Made by a program: the position numbers and the translations under genes. Shown in pieces: positions 1-9,072 of a DNA stretch of 64,000 nucleotides (position 1 is its first letter; every line of letters begins with the position of its first letter). Below the pieces are notes generated by a model that saw only the letters and a program-made list of their open reading frames with translations, did not search any database and had not been told where the DNA came from. This stretch comes from Variovorax sp. MHTC-1 (GTDB lineage Bacteria; Pseudomonadota; Gammaproteobacteria; Burkholderiales; Burkholderiaceae_C): assembly GCF_003984645.1 (NCBI RefSeq), contig NZ_RWKI01000004.1:331078-395077 (forward strand), written 5' to 3'.

Positions 1-491
1 AGACCTCCGAAGAGCTGCAGCCGCTGGCCGTGGCCAAGCTGCTCAAGGCGCTGGTCGACAAGGAACAGCCGCAACTCGTCATCCTTGGCAAGCAAGCCAT
101 CGACGACGACGCCAACCAGACCGGCCAGATGCTGGCAGCGCTCGCGGATTTGCCCCAGGCCACCTTCGCTTCGAAGGTCGAGGTCGAGGGCGACAAGGTC
201 AAGGTCACGCGCGAAGTCGACGGCGGCCTCGAAACCATCCAGCTCACGCTGCCCGCGGTCATCACCACCGACCTGCGCCTGAACGAGCCGCGCTACGTCA
301 CCTTGCCCAACATCATGAAGGCCAAGAAGAAGCAGCTCGACACCTTCAAGCCGGAGGACCTGGGCGTGGACGTCAAGCCGCGCCTGAAGACCCTGAAGGT
401 CAGCGAGCCGCCCAAGCGCGGCGCCGGCATCAAGGTGCCCGACGTTGCCACGCTGGTGGACAAGCTCAAGAACGAAGCGAAGGTGATCTGA
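1..491 (+). CDS. etfB: Electron transfer flavoprotein subunit beta (5'-truncated by window edge)
   Basis: This is the C-terminal part of EtfB, the AMP-binding subunit of the soluble ETF heterodimer. ETF carries electrons from acyl-CoA dehydrogenases to ETF-ubiquinone oxidoreductase. The reading frame is open from base 3 and gives about 162 of the usual ~250 residues; the true start lies upstream of the window. The family stretch [17 protein letters not shown] is present, followed by the [17 protein letters not shown] region and the C-terminal arm ([13 protein letters not shown]) that wraps around EtfA. A GTG at position 30 is in frame but is not the start, because conserved sequence ([13 protein letters not shown]) continues upstream of it. 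etfA follows after 2 bases, so the two are one operon. Identification is secure. Confidence 0.95.
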   Translation, partial: TSEELQPLAVAKLLKALVDKEQPQLVILGKQAIDDDANQTGQMLAALADLPQATFASKVEVEGDKVKVTREVDGGLETIQLTLPAVITTDLRLNEPRYVTLPNIMKAKKKQLDTFKPEDLGVDVKPRLKTLKVSEPPKRGAGIKVPDVATLVDKLKNEAKVI

Positions 492-493
492 AC

Positions 494-1429
494 ATGACCG
501 TACTTGTTATTGCCGAACACGACCACGCCACCGTCAAGCCGGCGACCCTCAACACCGTGACCGCGGGCATCGCCTGCCAGAGCGGCGACGTGCACGTGCT
601 GGTGGCGGGCGCCAATGCCGCCGAAGCCGCTGCCGCTGCCGCCAAGATCGCGGGCGTCGCCAAGGTCATTGCCGCAGACAGCCCGTCGCTGGCCGAGAAC
701 CTGGCCGAGAACGTCGCCGCCCAGGTGCTGGCCATCGCCAAGAACTACAGCCACATCCTGTTTCCGGCCACCGCCAACGGCAAGAACGTGGCGCCGCGCG
801 TGGCGGCCAAGCTCGACGTCGCGCAGATCAGCGACATCACCAAGGTCGACAGCCCCGACACCTTCGAGCGCCCGATCTACGCGGGCAACGCGATCGCGAT
901 CGTGCAGAGCAGCGATGCGATCAAGGTGGTCACGGTGCGCACCACCGGCTTCGATCCGGCGGCAGCCACCGGCGGCAGCGCCACGGTCGAGAACGCCGAG
1001 GGCGTGGCCGATTCGGGCAAGTCGAGCTTCGTCGGCCGCGAAATCACCAAGAGCGAGCGTCCCGAACTCACGGCCGCCAAGATCATCGTCTCCGGTGGCC
1101 GGGCGCTCGGCAGCGCCGAGAAGTTCACCGAAGTGATGGCGCCGCTGGCCGACAAGCTCAACGCGGGCCTCGGCGCCAGCCGCGCCGCGGTGGACGCGGG
1201 CTACGCGCCCAACGACTGGCAGGTCGGCCAGACCGGCAAGATCGTGGCGCCGCAGCTCTACATCGCCTGCGGCATCTCCGGCGCGATCCAGCACCTGGCG
1301 GGCATGAAGGATTCGAAGGTGATCGTGGCGATCAACAAGGATCCGGAGGCGCCGATCTTCTCGGTGGCCGACTACGGCCTGGAAGCCGACCTGTTCGCGG
1401 CGGTGCCGGAACTGGTGAAAGCGCTCTGA
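494..1429 (+). CDS. etfA: Electron transfer flavoprotein subunit alpha
   Basis: EtfA (311 aa, normal length) binds the FAD of the ETF heterodimer and passes electrons to the membrane ETF-QO, whose gene lies at 60085-61779. The C-terminal FAD domain is clear: [20 protein letters not shown], then [19 protein letters not shown] and [14 protein letters not shown] at roughly residues 235-300. The N-terminal half is the less conserved alpha/beta domain shared with EtfB. The gene starts 2 bp after the etfB stop and is followed by a strong hairpin terminator, so etfBA looks like a closed transcription unit. There are no oddities. Confidence 0.96.
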   Translation: MTVLVIAEHDHATVKPATLNTVTAGIACQSGDVHVLVAGANAAEAAAAAAKIAGVAKVIAADSPSLAENLAENVAAQVLAIAKNYSHILFPATANGKNVAPRVAAKLDVAQISDITKVDSPDTFERPIYAGNAIAIVQSSDAIKVVTVRTTGFDPAAATGGSATVENAEGVADSGKSSFVGREITKSERPELTAAKIIVSGGRALGSAEKFTEVMAPLADKLNAGLGASRAAVDAGYAPNDWQVGQTGKIVAPQLYIACGISGAIQHLAGMKDSKVIVAINKDPEAPIFSVADYGLEADLFAAVPELVKAL

Positions 1430-1460
1430 TCCGCTTTCGTCGAACAGAGAAAGACAGGTG

Positions 1461-1488
1461 AAGGGCATCGTTCGCGATGCCCTTTTCG
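1461..1488 (+). terminator. Intrinsic terminator of etfBA with UUCG tetraloop
   Basis: A perfect 10-bp inverted repeat (AAGGGCATCG and CGATGCCCTT) is closed by the very stable TTCG tetraloop at 1471-1474 and runs directly into a short T run. It lies 31 bp after the etfA stop and before the ribosome-binding site of the acyl-CoA dehydrogenase gene. It should end etfBA transcripts and separate the two units. Confidence 0.85.
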
Positions 1489-1510
1489 TATCCGCCGCAC
1501 AGGAGACACC

Positions 1511-3331
1511 ATGAGCTACACCGCCCCCATCAAGGACATGCTGTTCGATATCGAGCACCTCGCGAACATCGCGCAGGTCTCGCAGATGCCGGGCCTCGAA
1601 GACGCCGGCCTCGAAACCGCCCAGGCCGTGCTCGAGGAGTGCGCGCGTTTCAACCGCGACGTGATCGCGCCGCTCAACGTCGCGGGCGACCGGCATCCGT
1701 CCTCGTTCAAGGACGGCCGGGTCGCGACCACGCCCGGCTTCAAGGAAGCCTTTGCGCAGTACGTCGCCGGCGGCTGGCAGGGCCTGCAGCACCCGGCCGA
1801 TTTCGGCGGCCAGGGCCTGCCCAAGACCATCGGCGCGGCCTGCGGCGAGATGCTCAACTCGGCCAACATGAGCTTCGCGCTGTGTCCCTTGCTCAGTGAC
1901 GGCGCCATCGAGGCGCTGCTCACGGCCGGCTCCGACGAACTCAAGACGACCTACCTCGAGAAGCTGGTGAGCGGGCAGTGGACCGGGACCATGAACCTGA
2001 CCGAGCCGCAGGCCGGCAGCGACCTCGCAATGGTGCGCAGCCGCGCAGAACCGCAACCCGACGGCACCTACAAGATCTTCGGCACCAAGATCTTCATCAC
2101 CTACGGCGAGCACGACATGGCCGAGAACATCGTGCACCTCGTGCTCGCGCGTGTGACCGGCGCGCCCGAGGGGGTGAAGGGCATCAGCCTGTTCGTGGTG
2201 CCGAAGTTCCTCGTCGACAAGGACGGGTCGCTCGGCGAACGCAACGACGTGCACTGCGTGAGCATCGAGCACAAGCTGGGCATCAAGGCCAGCCCCACCG
2301 CCGTGCTGCAGTACGGCGACGGCATGGCGGCGAGCATCGCAAACAGCGCCGGACCCGGCGCTGTGGGCTATCTCGTAGGCCAGGAAAACCGCGGCCTCGA
2401 GTACATGTTCATCATGATGAACGCGGCCCGCTACGCCGTGGGCATGCAGGGCATCGCGATCGCCGAGCGCGCCTACCAGCAGGCGGTGGCCTACGCCAGG
2501 GACCGCGTGCAGAGCCGCCCGGTCGACGGCTCGATCAATGCCAGCGCGCCGATCATCCATCACCCCGACGTCAAGCGCATGCTGATGACAATGCGCGCCT
2601 ATACCGAGGGCTGCCGCGCCATGGCCGCGGTGGCCGCGGCCGCATACGACGCGGCGCACCGCCACGCGGACGCCGACACGCGCCGGCAGAACCAGGCCTT
2701 CTACGAATTCATGGTGCCGCTGGTCAAGGGCTACAGCACCGAGATGAGCCTGGAGGTCGCGTCTCTGGGCGTGCAGGTGCACGGCGGCATGGGCTTCATC
2801 GAGGAGACCGGCGCGGCGCAGTACCTGCGCGATGCCAAGATCCTCACCATCTACGAAGGTACGACCGCAATCCAGGCCAATGACCTGGTGGGCCGCAAGA
2901 CCGCGCGCGACGGCGGGCAGACCGCGAAGGCGATTGCCGCGCAGATCGAGAAGACGGAAGCCGAGCTCGCGAAGCAGGACAGCGCCGCGGCACGCGCAGT
3001 GCACAAGCGACTCAAGGCCGCGCGCGAAGCCTTCGTCGAGGTGGTCGACTTCGTCGCCGGCCAGACCAAGTCATCGCCGAACGCGGTTTTCGCGGGCAGC
3101 GTGCCTTACCTGATGCTGGCAGGCAACCTGGTGGCCGGCTGGCAGCTCGCGCGCTCGCTGCTGGTGGCCGAGAAGCTCGCTGCGGCCGGCACCGACACCG
3201 CCTTCATGAATGCCAAGATCGCCACCGCGCGCTTCTATGCCGAGCACATCCTCAACAAGGCGCCGGGCTTGCGCGACAGCATCGTCGACGGCGCCGAGAG
3301 CGTGACGGCGCTGGCGCTCGACGCTTTCTGA
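1511..3331 (+). CDS. Acyl-CoA dehydrogenase with C-terminal extension
   Basis: This FAD-dependent dehydrogenase (606 aa) oxidises an acyl-CoA to the trans-2-enoyl-CoA and donates its electrons to ETF, which is encoded just upstream. The medium-domain signature MNLTEPQAGSD is near residue 160. The C-terminal signature IYEGTTAIQANDLVGRK, containing the catalytic glutamate of the YEGT motif, is near residue 447. About 140 residues follow, the extra C-terminal domain of the long-form acyl-CoA dehydrogenases found in proteobacteria. The ATG has a good AGGAGA box 7 nt upstream. Chain-length preference cannot be read from the sequence. It is probably transcribed with the following flavoprotein gene, 33 bp downstream. 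Confidence 0.93.
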   Translation: MSYTAPIKDMLFDIEHLANIAQVSQMPGLEDAGLETAQAVLEECARFNRDVIAPLNVAGDRHPSSFKDGRVATTPGFKEAFAQYVAGGWQGLQHPADFGGQGLPKTIGAACGEMLNSANMSFALCPLLSDGAIEALLTAGSDELKTTYLEKLVSGQWTGTMNLTEPQAGSDLAMVRSRAEPQPDGTYKIFGTKIFITYGEHDMAENIVHLVLARVTGAPEGVKGISLFVVPKFLVDKDGSLGERNDVHCVSIEHKLGIKASPTAVLQYGDGMAASIANSAGPGAVGYLVGQENRGLEYMFIMMNAARYAVGMQGIAIAERAYQQAVAYARDRVQSRPVDGSINASAPIIHHPDVKRMLMTMRAYTEGCRAMAAVAAAAYDAAHRHADADTRRQNQAFYEFMVPLVKGYSTEMSLEVASLGVQVHGGMGFIEETGAAQYLRDAKILTIYEGTTAIQANDLVGRKTARDGGQTAKAIAAQIEKTEAELAKQDSAAARAVHKRLKAAREAFVEVVDFVAGQTKSSPNAVFAGSVPYLMLAGNLVAGWQLARSLLVAEKLAAAGTDTAFMNAKIATARFYAEHILNKAPGLRDSIVDGAESVTALALDAF

Positions 3332-3364
3332 ATTCATCGTCATCAACATCGCCACGGAGACCCC

Positions 3365-4327
3365 ATGTCCAAGCTGCCCCCCGTTCTCGCCAACCTCCCG
3401 CTGCCGATCATCGGCTCGCCGCTGTTCATCATCAGCAACCCCAAGCTCGTGATCGCGCAGTGCAAGGCCGGCGTCGTCGGCGCGATGCCAGCGCTCAATG
3501 CGCGGCCCGCGTCGCAGCTCGAGGACTGGCTGGCCGAGATCACCGAGGAGCTCGCGGCCTACGACAAGGCGAATCCGGACAAGCCCGCTGCGCCCTTCGC
3601 CATCAACCAGATCGTGCACAAGAGCAACGACCGGCTCGAGCACGACATGGAGATGGTCGTGAAGTACAAGGTGCCGATCGTCATCACCTCGCTGGGCGCG
3701 CGCACCGATGTCAACGATGCGGTCCACAGCTACGGCGGCGTGACGCTGCATGACATCATCAACAACGCCTTCGCGCGGAAGGCGATCGAGAAGGGTGCCG
3801 ACGGCATCATCGCCGTGGCGGCCGGCGCCGGCGGCCATGCCGGCATCAAGAGCCCCTTCGCGCTGGTGCAGGAAATCCGCCAGTGGTTCGATGGGCCGAT
3901 CGCCCTGTCGGGTTCGATCGCGACCGGCGGCGCGGTGCTCGCGGCACAGGCCATGGGCGCCGACTTCGCCTACATCGGCACCGCCTTCATCGCCACCGAG
4001 GAGGCGCGCGCCAGCACCGAGTACAAGCAGGCCATCGTCGACGGCACCTCCGACGACATCGTCTATTCGAACCTCTTCACCGGCGTGCACGGCAACTACC
4101 TCGCGCCCAGCATCGTGGCTGCCGGCATGGACCCGGCCAACCTGCCGCAGGGCGAGCTCAAGACCATGAACTTCGGCGGGGGCGATGGCAGCAAGGCCAA
4201 GGCCTGGAAGGACATCTGGGGTTCGGGCCAGGGCATCGGGGCCGTGACCGAGGTCGCGAGCGCAGCCGCCTTCATCGAGAAGCTCAAACGCGAATACGAC
4301 GAAGCGCGACGCCGCCTTGCGCTCTGA
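3365..4327 (+). CDS. Nitronate monooxygenase / NAD(P)H-dependent flavin oxidoreductase
   Basis: This 320-aa TIM-barrel FMN protein belongs to the 2-nitropropane dioxygenase family, which oxidises alkyl nitronates such as propionate 3-nitronate. Some members act only as NAD(P)H:quinone or enoyl reductases. The N-terminal PLPIIGSPLFIISNPKLV, the FMN-phosphate loop around GSIATGGAVLAAQAMGAD and the VAAGAGGHAG motif with the catalytic-type histidine near residue 157 all fit the family. It follows the acyl-CoA dehydrogenase gene by 33 bp, so a role in handling CoA-pathway or nitro compounds is possible but is inference. The start ATG has a GGAGACC box. Confidence 0.85.
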   Translation: MSKLPPVLANLPLPIIGSPLFIISNPKLVIAQCKAGVVGAMPALNARPASQLEDWLAEITEELAAYDKANPDKPAAPFAINQIVHKSNDRLEHDMEMVVKYKVPIVITSLGARTDVNDAVHSYGGVTLHDIINNAFARKAIEKGADGIIAVAAGAGGHAGIKSPFALVQEIRQWFDGPIALSGSIATGGAVLAAQAMGADFAYIGTAFIATEEARASTEYKQAIVDGTSDDIVYSNLFTGVHGNYLAPSIVAAGMDPANLPQGELKTMNFGGGDGSKAKAWKDIWGSGQGIGAVTEVASAAAFIEKLKREYDEARRRLAL

Positions 4328-5459
4328 CGCCGCTGCGGCCGCCGCGGCGCGCATGCCGCTGCTCGATGCGGTGAAAGGCCTGGCCTGCGCCGTGATCGTC
4401 GGGCATCACCTTGCGCGCTACGGCCCGCTGCCGGCGGGTGCGTCCTCTCTGGCGCCGGGCCTGTTCGATTGGCTGGCGCAGGACGGCCGGCTCGCGGTGC
4501 AGGTGTTCCTGGTGCTGGCGGGTTTTCTGGCGGCGGGCAGCCTGGCGCCGGACGGCGTGCTGCGGATCGACAGGCCGCTGGTCCGGGTGTTCCAGCGCTA
4601 CGGCCGGCTCGCGATGCCCTACCTGGCCGCGCTCTGCTTCAGCGTGCTGGCCGCCGCGCTCGTGCGGCCGTGGCTGAACGACGAGGCCGTGCCCGCGGCC
4701 CCCATCATGGCGCAGCTGCTGGCGCACGGGCTGCTGCTGCAGGACCTGCTCGGTTACGACGCCTTGTCCACCGGCGTCTGGTACGTGGCCATCGACTTCC
4801 AGCTCTTCGTGCTGGCGCTCGCGGCGATCGGCTTCTCCGAACTGCTGCAGCGGCGCTGGTCGATGCGGCCGGAGCGATCGCGCTGGCTCGCCGTGGCGCT
4901 GGTGCTGGTGCTGGCCCTCGCCTCGCTGGCGGTATTCAATCGCCACGCGGAGCTCGACGACACGGCGCTTTACTTCTTCGGCGCCTACGGCCTGGGCATG
5001 GGCGTGTTCTGGATCGGCCGCGCGACGCGGCGCAGCACGTGGCAGTTCGGCATCGTGCTGCTGCTGCTGGTCGGCGCCGCAGCGCTGGCGCTCGACTGGC
5101 GCAGCCGCATCGCCACGGCGCTGGTCACGGCCTTGCTGCTGGCGGTGATCCAGCGCCGCGCCGGGCACGAGCCGGCCGCATGGCCGCCGCTCGCGCAGCC
5201 GTTGCTGCGGCTGGGGCGCATCTCGTATTCGCTGTTCCTCATCCACTTTCCGGTGCTGCTGCTGGTGAGCGCGGCCTTCGATGGGCTTGCGCCCGATGGG
5301 CCCTGGGTCGACCTGTTCGGCCTCCTGGCCACCTTCGCGCTGTCGATCGTCGCGGCGATGCTGCTCTACCGCTGGGTCGAGTCGCGGCCCGCCACCTGGC
5401 GCGCCGTGCTGGCCTTGTTCGCGGCCCTGCTGCTCTGCGGGGCGGTGGCTGCTTCCTGA
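4317..5459 (+). CDS. Acyltransferase family 3 membrane protein
   Basis: This is a polytopic inner-membrane protein (~380 aa) of the OafA/YrhL acyltransferase-3 family, which moves acetyl or other acyl groups onto surface sugars or lipids. The start of the fold is visible (LLDAVKGLACAVIVGHHLARYGPL, with the family His near residue 28), followed by the FLVLAGFL loop and about ten hydrophobic helices. The longest frame starts at a TTG that overlaps the previous gene's stop; the ATG at 4353 (MPLLDAVKGL) is an equally good start and would shorten the protein by 12 residues. It converges with the glycosyltransferase gene 4 bp away. Substrate unknown. Confidence 0.75.
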   Translation: MRSDAAAAAAARMPLLDAVKGLACAVIVGHHLARYGPLPAGASSLAPGLFDWLAQDGRLAVQVFLVLAGFLAAGSLAPDGVLRIDRPLVRVFQRYGRLAMPYLAALCFSVLAAALVRPWLNDEAVPAAPIMAQLLAHGLLLQDLLGYDALSTGVWYVAIDFQLFVLALAAIGFSELLQRRWSMRPERSRWLAVALVLVLALASLAVFNRHAELDDTALYFFGAYGLGMGVFWIGRATRRSTWQFGIVLLLLVGAAALALDWRSRIATALVTALLLAVIQRRAGHEPAAWPPLAQPLLRLGRISYSLFLIHFPVLLLVSAAFDGLAPDGPWVDLFGLLATFALSIVAAMLLYRWVESRPATWRAVLALFAALLLCGAVAAS

Positions 5460-5463
5460 ATTG

Positions 5464-6576
5464 CTAGCGGCCTGCCGCGAGCGCCTGCGCGTAGTGCGCC
5501 GAGAAGGTCTCGGCGACGACCTCCCAGTCGTAGCGCTTGGCACGCTGCTGCGCAGCCGTCGACATCGCGGCGCAGCGCTCGGCGTCGAGGCTCGCGACCT
5601 CGCGCACCACGGCCAAATCCTTGGCGCCGATGTCGAAATCGAGGAAGAAGCCGTTGACCGAGGGCTCGACGAAGCCGTTGATCGGCGTCATGTCGCGGCA
5701 CAGAACGATCTTGCCGGCGGCCATCGCCTCCAGGATGCCGATGCCGAAGCCCTCGTACTCGCTGCCGGTGACGAAGACCGTGCGCTGCTGCAGCTCACGC
5801 AGCAAATCGGCGTCTTCGATGTAGGGATGCAGCCTGACCGCGTCATCGAGCTGGAGGGCGCCGATTTGCGCCTGCAGCGATCCGCCCAGGTTGTCGAAAT
5901 CGGGCCCGGCGATCAGCAGGTCGATCTTGACTCCCTGATCCCTCGCCATGGCCACGGTGTCGATGACCGCGTCGATGCGCTTGTTGCGCGACCAGCGGCC
6001 CCAGTAGATCCACTTCGTCGGATCGGGCGCACCGGTGAGGCGCCCGCCCTGGAACTTCGAGTAGGCGATGCCGTTCTCGCATTTCTCGACCCGGTCCGAG
6101 AAGCGGCTGAAGTAGGCGGTGTCGGATTCGCTGCTCGCGAGGATCTTCCGGTAGTGGCGCAGCAGGCGGCGCATCAGCACGCGCTCGTGCAGCCACTTGA
6201 TCGCGCCGTGCTTGGCCGTGTGGCGAAAGCCGCCGTGCGTGCTGAGCACCGCGGGGATGTCGCGGCATTGAAGAAGCACGTTGCCGGTGAGCATCATCAG
6301 TTGCGGATCGTGCACGTGCAGCAGGTCGTAGCCGGCAGCCAGCCGGCCGAGCTCGCGCGCATAGCCGGCCAGGCGATTGCCCACCACGGGCACCTGGTAC
6401 ACCTTGATGCCGTCGAGCTCGCGGGCCGAAAACACGCTGTGGCGCGACGACACGTACGCCACGTCGACCTGGCTGCCCTTGTCCGAGCTGCGCAGCGCAA
6501 GCTCGCGCACCACGGACTCGATGCCGCCAACTTCGGGAAGGTAAGTCGGTGTGATGGAAAGGATTTTCAATTTCAC
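5464..6576 (-). CDS. Glycosyltransferase family 4 (GT-B)
   Basis: A ~370-aa retaining GT-B glycosyltransferase. The N-terminal Rossmann domain begins KILSITPTYLPEVGGIESVV, with the Gly-rich acceptor loop. The C-terminal donor domain has IYWGRWSRNKRIDAVI and the nucleotide-sugar motif EYEGFGIGILEAMAAGK with the two family glutamates. The protein has no membrane helix, so it probably acts at the inner face of the membrane in polysaccharide or glycolipid synthesis. The start is a GTG at 6576; a TTG two codons later (6570) has better spacing from the GAGAG box and may be used instead. The frame stays open further upstream, but that part runs through cydB and is not this gene. Confidence 0.85.
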   Translation of the reverse strand: MKLKILSITPTYLPEVGGIESVVRELALRSSDKGSQVDVAYVSSRHSVFSARELDGIKVYQVPVVGNRLAGYARELGRLAAGYDLLHVHDPQLMMLTGNVLLQCRDIPAVLSTHGGFRHTAKHGAIKWLHERVLMRRLLRHYRKILASSESDTAYFSRFSDRVEKCENGIAYSKFQGGRLTGAPDPTKWIYWGRWSRNKRIDAVIDTVAMARDQGVKIDLLIAGPDFDNLGGSLQAQIGALQLDDAVRLHPYIEDADLLRELQQRTVFVTGSEYEGFGIGILEAMAAGKIVLCRDMTPINGFVEPSVNGFFLDFDIGAKDLAVVREVASLDAERCAAMSTAAQQRAKRYDWEVVAETFSAHYAQALAAGR

Positions 6577-6626
6577 TCTCGCGGGGCCGGAGTCCGGACG
6601 ATCGTAGCATCGGCCTCGCGGCGGTC

Positions 6627-7670
6627 TCAGGGCGAGCGGACGGCGGCTTCCGCCGGCGGCGCTGCGCCGTAGCTCAGGGCCTGGGCGCGGCCCCAGAACA
6701 CGCGGTACATGAAGATCGTGTAGCCGATGATGGCCGGCAGCGTGATGGCGACGCCGATCAGGATCACGACCAGCGCCTCGGTCGAACTGGCGGCCTGCCA
6801 GATGGTCAACCGGTCCAGTACCACGAAGGGGTAGATGCTGTAGGCCAGGCCGAGGAAAGCCAGCAGGAAGATCAGCACGGTGCAGGCGAACACGATCCAG
6901 CCATAGCCTGCCGCGACCACCCTGGGCTTGGAGATCACCTGAAAGATCGCGAAGAAGGCGGCGCCGCAGGCGAGCGGAATCGGCAGCAGCCCGATCAGCT
7001 GCGGCAGGCTGAACCACTTGTCGAACACATTCGGGCTGACGATCGGGGTGGCGATCGAGATCGCGACCAGCGCGATGCCCATCGGCCACAGCACCGCGCG
7101 GGCCCACCGGACTGCCTTCTCCTTCAGCGCGTCGCCGGTCTTCATGATGAGCCAGCCGGCGCCCAGCATGGCGTAGGCGGTCGGCAGCGTGAGCGCGATG
7201 CCGAGGCTGAAGGCCAGCGAGAGCCCGCTGTGACTGAAGGCGGTGAGATAGCTGCCGAGCATCCAGCCCTGCGCCATGGCGGCCACCAGCGAGCCGATCG
7301 AGAAGGCCCGGTTCCACGCGCGCTTGTGCTCGTCGCGCGCCTTCACTCGGAAATCGAAGGAAACGCCGCGCAGCGTGAGCCCCACCAGCATCAGCGTGAC
7401 GGGCAGGTACAACGCGCTCAGCACCACGCCATGCGCCAGCGGAAAAGCCACCAGCAGCACGCCGATGCCGAGCACCAGCCAGGTCTCGTTGGCATCCCAG
7501 AAGGGGCCGATGCTCGACACCATGACGTCCTTCTCGTCGTCGGTGGCGAAGGGCAGCAGGATGCCGACGCCCAGGTCGTAGCCGTCGAGCACGACGTAGA
7601 TCATCAGCGACAGGCCCATCACGGCCATGAAGATCAGGGGCAGCGCGGTAGCCCAGTTCAGTTCTTGCAT
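6627..7670 (-). CDS. cydB: Cytochrome bd ubiquinol oxidase subunit II
   Basis: This is the second membrane subunit (347 aa) of the bd-type quinol oxidase, which reduces oxygen to water without pumping protons. The N-terminal family sequence YVVLDGYDLGVGILLPF and ETWLVLGIGVLLVAFPLAHG are intact, and the protein has about eight hydrophobic helices. It starts 1 bp after the cydA stop codon, so the two are translationally coupled. No small cydX gene and no cydCD assembly genes are seen next to it. Given the short-Q-loop CydA, this is probably the cyanide-insensitive (CIO) subtype. Confidence 0.95.
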   Translation of the reverse strand: MQELNWATALPLIFMAVMGLSLMIYVVLDGYDLGVGILLPFATDDEKDVMVSSIGPFWDANETWLVLGIGVLLVAFPLAHGVVLSALYLPVTLMLVGLTLRGVSFDFRVKARDEHKRAWNRAFSIGSLVAAMAQGWMLGSYLTAFSHSGLSLAFSLGIALTLPTAYAMLGAGWLIMKTGDALKEKAVRWARAVLWPMGIALVAISIATPIVSPNVFDKWFSLPQLIGLLPIPLACGAAFFAIFQVISKPRVVAAGYGWIVFACTVLIFLLAFLGLAYSIYPFVVLDRLTIWQAASSTEALVVILIGVAITLPAIIGYTIFMYRVFWGRAQALSYGAAPPAEAAVRSP

Positions 7671-7671
7671 T

Positions 7672-9072
7672 TCAGCTTCCCAGTGCGGCGGGGTCGGCGC
7701 GGGTGGTTACCGGCTTCGGGGCCGAGGGGGCGGGTGTCGAAGGATGCTCGGCCATGTACTTGAGCACCGCCACGTACGAGCCGAGCAGGATCACGTAGAG
7801 CAGCAGCCAGGCCACCAGGGTGCCGCCCACCAGCGCGGGTGGATGCTCGGCCACCACGTCGGCGGTGCGCAGCAGCCCGTAGACGATGAAGGGCTGGCGG
7901 CCGATCTCGGTCACGTACCAGCCGGCCAGCGTCGCGACCCAGCCGGAGAAGGTCATGGCCGCCAGCGCCCACAGCAGCCGGCGCGGCTCGGGCGCTTCGG
8001 CGCTGTGTTGCTTGCGGCGGCGAAGCAGCACCCAGGCGGCCCACCACGACACCACCAGCATCAGCACGCCCATCCCCACCATGACGCGGAAACTCCAGAA
8101 CACCGGCGCAACCGGCGGATGCGCATTGGGAAACTCGTTCAGGCCCTTGATCTCGGCGTCGATGTCGTGGGCGAGGATCAGGCTCGCGAGCTTCGGCACC
8201 TGGATCGCGTAGTCGGTGCGGCCTTCTTTTTCGTTCGGCCAGCCGAAGAGCGTGAGCGGCGCACTCTTCTCGGTGTGCCAGACGCCTTCGATGGCGGCGA
8301 TCTTCGCCGGCTGGTGTTGGAGCGTGTTCAAGCCGTGCAGGTCGCCCATGAAGATCTGCAGCGGGATCGCGATGGCGGCGATCGCGACGCCGGCGCGCAG
8401 CGCCTTGCGCGTGCCTGCATGGGGCGTGTTGCGCAGCAGCTGCCAGGCGCTCAGGCCGGCGATCAGAAAGGACACTGTCAGCGTCGAAGCCAGCAGCTTG
8501 TGCGCCAGGCGGAAGGGGAAGGACGGGCTGAAGATCACGTCCCACCAGCTCAGCACGTGGAAGCGGCCGTCCACGATCTCGTAGCCGCTGGGCGTCTGCA
8601 TCCAAGAATTGAGCGCCAGGATCCAGAAGGCCGACAGCGTGGTGCCGCCCGCCACCATCAGGCTCGCGACGAGGTGCATGCGCTCGGACACGCGGTCGCG
8701 GCCGAACAGCATGATGCCGAGGAAGGTGGCTTCGAGGAAGAAGGCGGTGAGCACCTCGTAGCCGAGCAGCGGCCCGGCGATGTTGCCGGCCTTTTCCATG
8801 TAGCCCGGCCAGTTGGTGCCGAACTGGAAGCTCATCGTGATGCCCGAGACCACGCCGAGCGCGAAGCTCAGCGCGAACACCTTGGTCCAGAAATAGTAGG
8901 CGGCCTCCCATTGCTGCGCGGCCGGCGTGCCTCGCGCGCTCATCGTGCGCAGGCGGAAGAACACCAGCACCCAGCCGAGCGCGATGTTGATGGTGGGGAA
9001 GAGGATGTGGAAGCTGATGTTGGCCGCGAACTGGATGCGCGACAGGAGGAGGGTGTCGATGTCCACGTTCAC
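7672..9072 (-). CDS. cydA: Cytochrome bd ubiquinol oxidase subunit I, short Q-loop type
   Basis: CydA/CioA (466 aa) binds hemes b558, b595 and d and oxidises ubiquinol at the inner membrane. Visible features are the N-terminal His ligand (His22 in ANISFHILF), the second His (His191 in FRLAHKLLAS), the Met heme ligand in FWSFRVMVGMG and the GWYVTEIGRQPF signature. At 466 residues it lacks the long Q-loop insertion of the 522-aa E. coli protein, which places it with the CIO branch. The start is a GTG whose GTGA overlaps the stop codon of the upstream regulator gene, so regulator, cydA and cydB are one coupled operon. Confidence 0.95.
   Translation of the reverse strand: MNVDIDTLLLSRIQFAANISFHILFPTINIALGWVLVFFRLRTMSARGTPAAQQWEAAYYFWTKVFALSFALGVVSGITMSFQFGTNWPGYMEKAGNIAGPLLGYEVLTAFFLEATFLGIMLFGRDRVSERMHLVASLMVAGGTTLSAFWILALNSWMQTPSGYEIVDGRFHVLSWWDVIFSPSFPFRLAHKLLASTLTVSFLIAGLSAWQLLRNTPHAGTRKALRAGVAIAAIAIPLQIFMGDLHGLNTLQHQPAKIAAIEGVWHTEKSAPLTLFGWPNEKEGRTDYAIQVPKLASLILAHDIDAEIKGLNEFPNAHPPVAPVFWSFRVMVGMGVLMLVVSWWAAWVLLRRRKQHSAEAPEPRRLLWALAAMTFSGWVATLAGWYVTEIGRQPFIVYGLLRTADVVAEHPPALVGGTLVAWLLLYVILLGSYVAVLKYMAEHPSTPAPSAPKPVTTRADPAALGS

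Noticed and set aside
293..3004. Very long minus-strand open frame (903 codons) antisense to etfA and the acyl-CoA dehydrogenase, and many similar ones across the window
   Set aside because: Such frames are expected in very GC-rich DNA; the translations are His/Arg/Ala/Gly-rich with no family motifs, while the opposite strand encodes clear proteins.
6577..6626. A small cydX gene after cydB
   Set aside because: Only 50 bp separate cydB from the glycosyltransferase gene, too short for CydX, and no such peptide is seen.
5464..7317. A 617-aa glycosyltransferase fused to upstream sequence
   Set aside because: The N-terminal 247 residues are read antisense-frame through cydB; GT4 homology begins only at KILSITPTYLPE.
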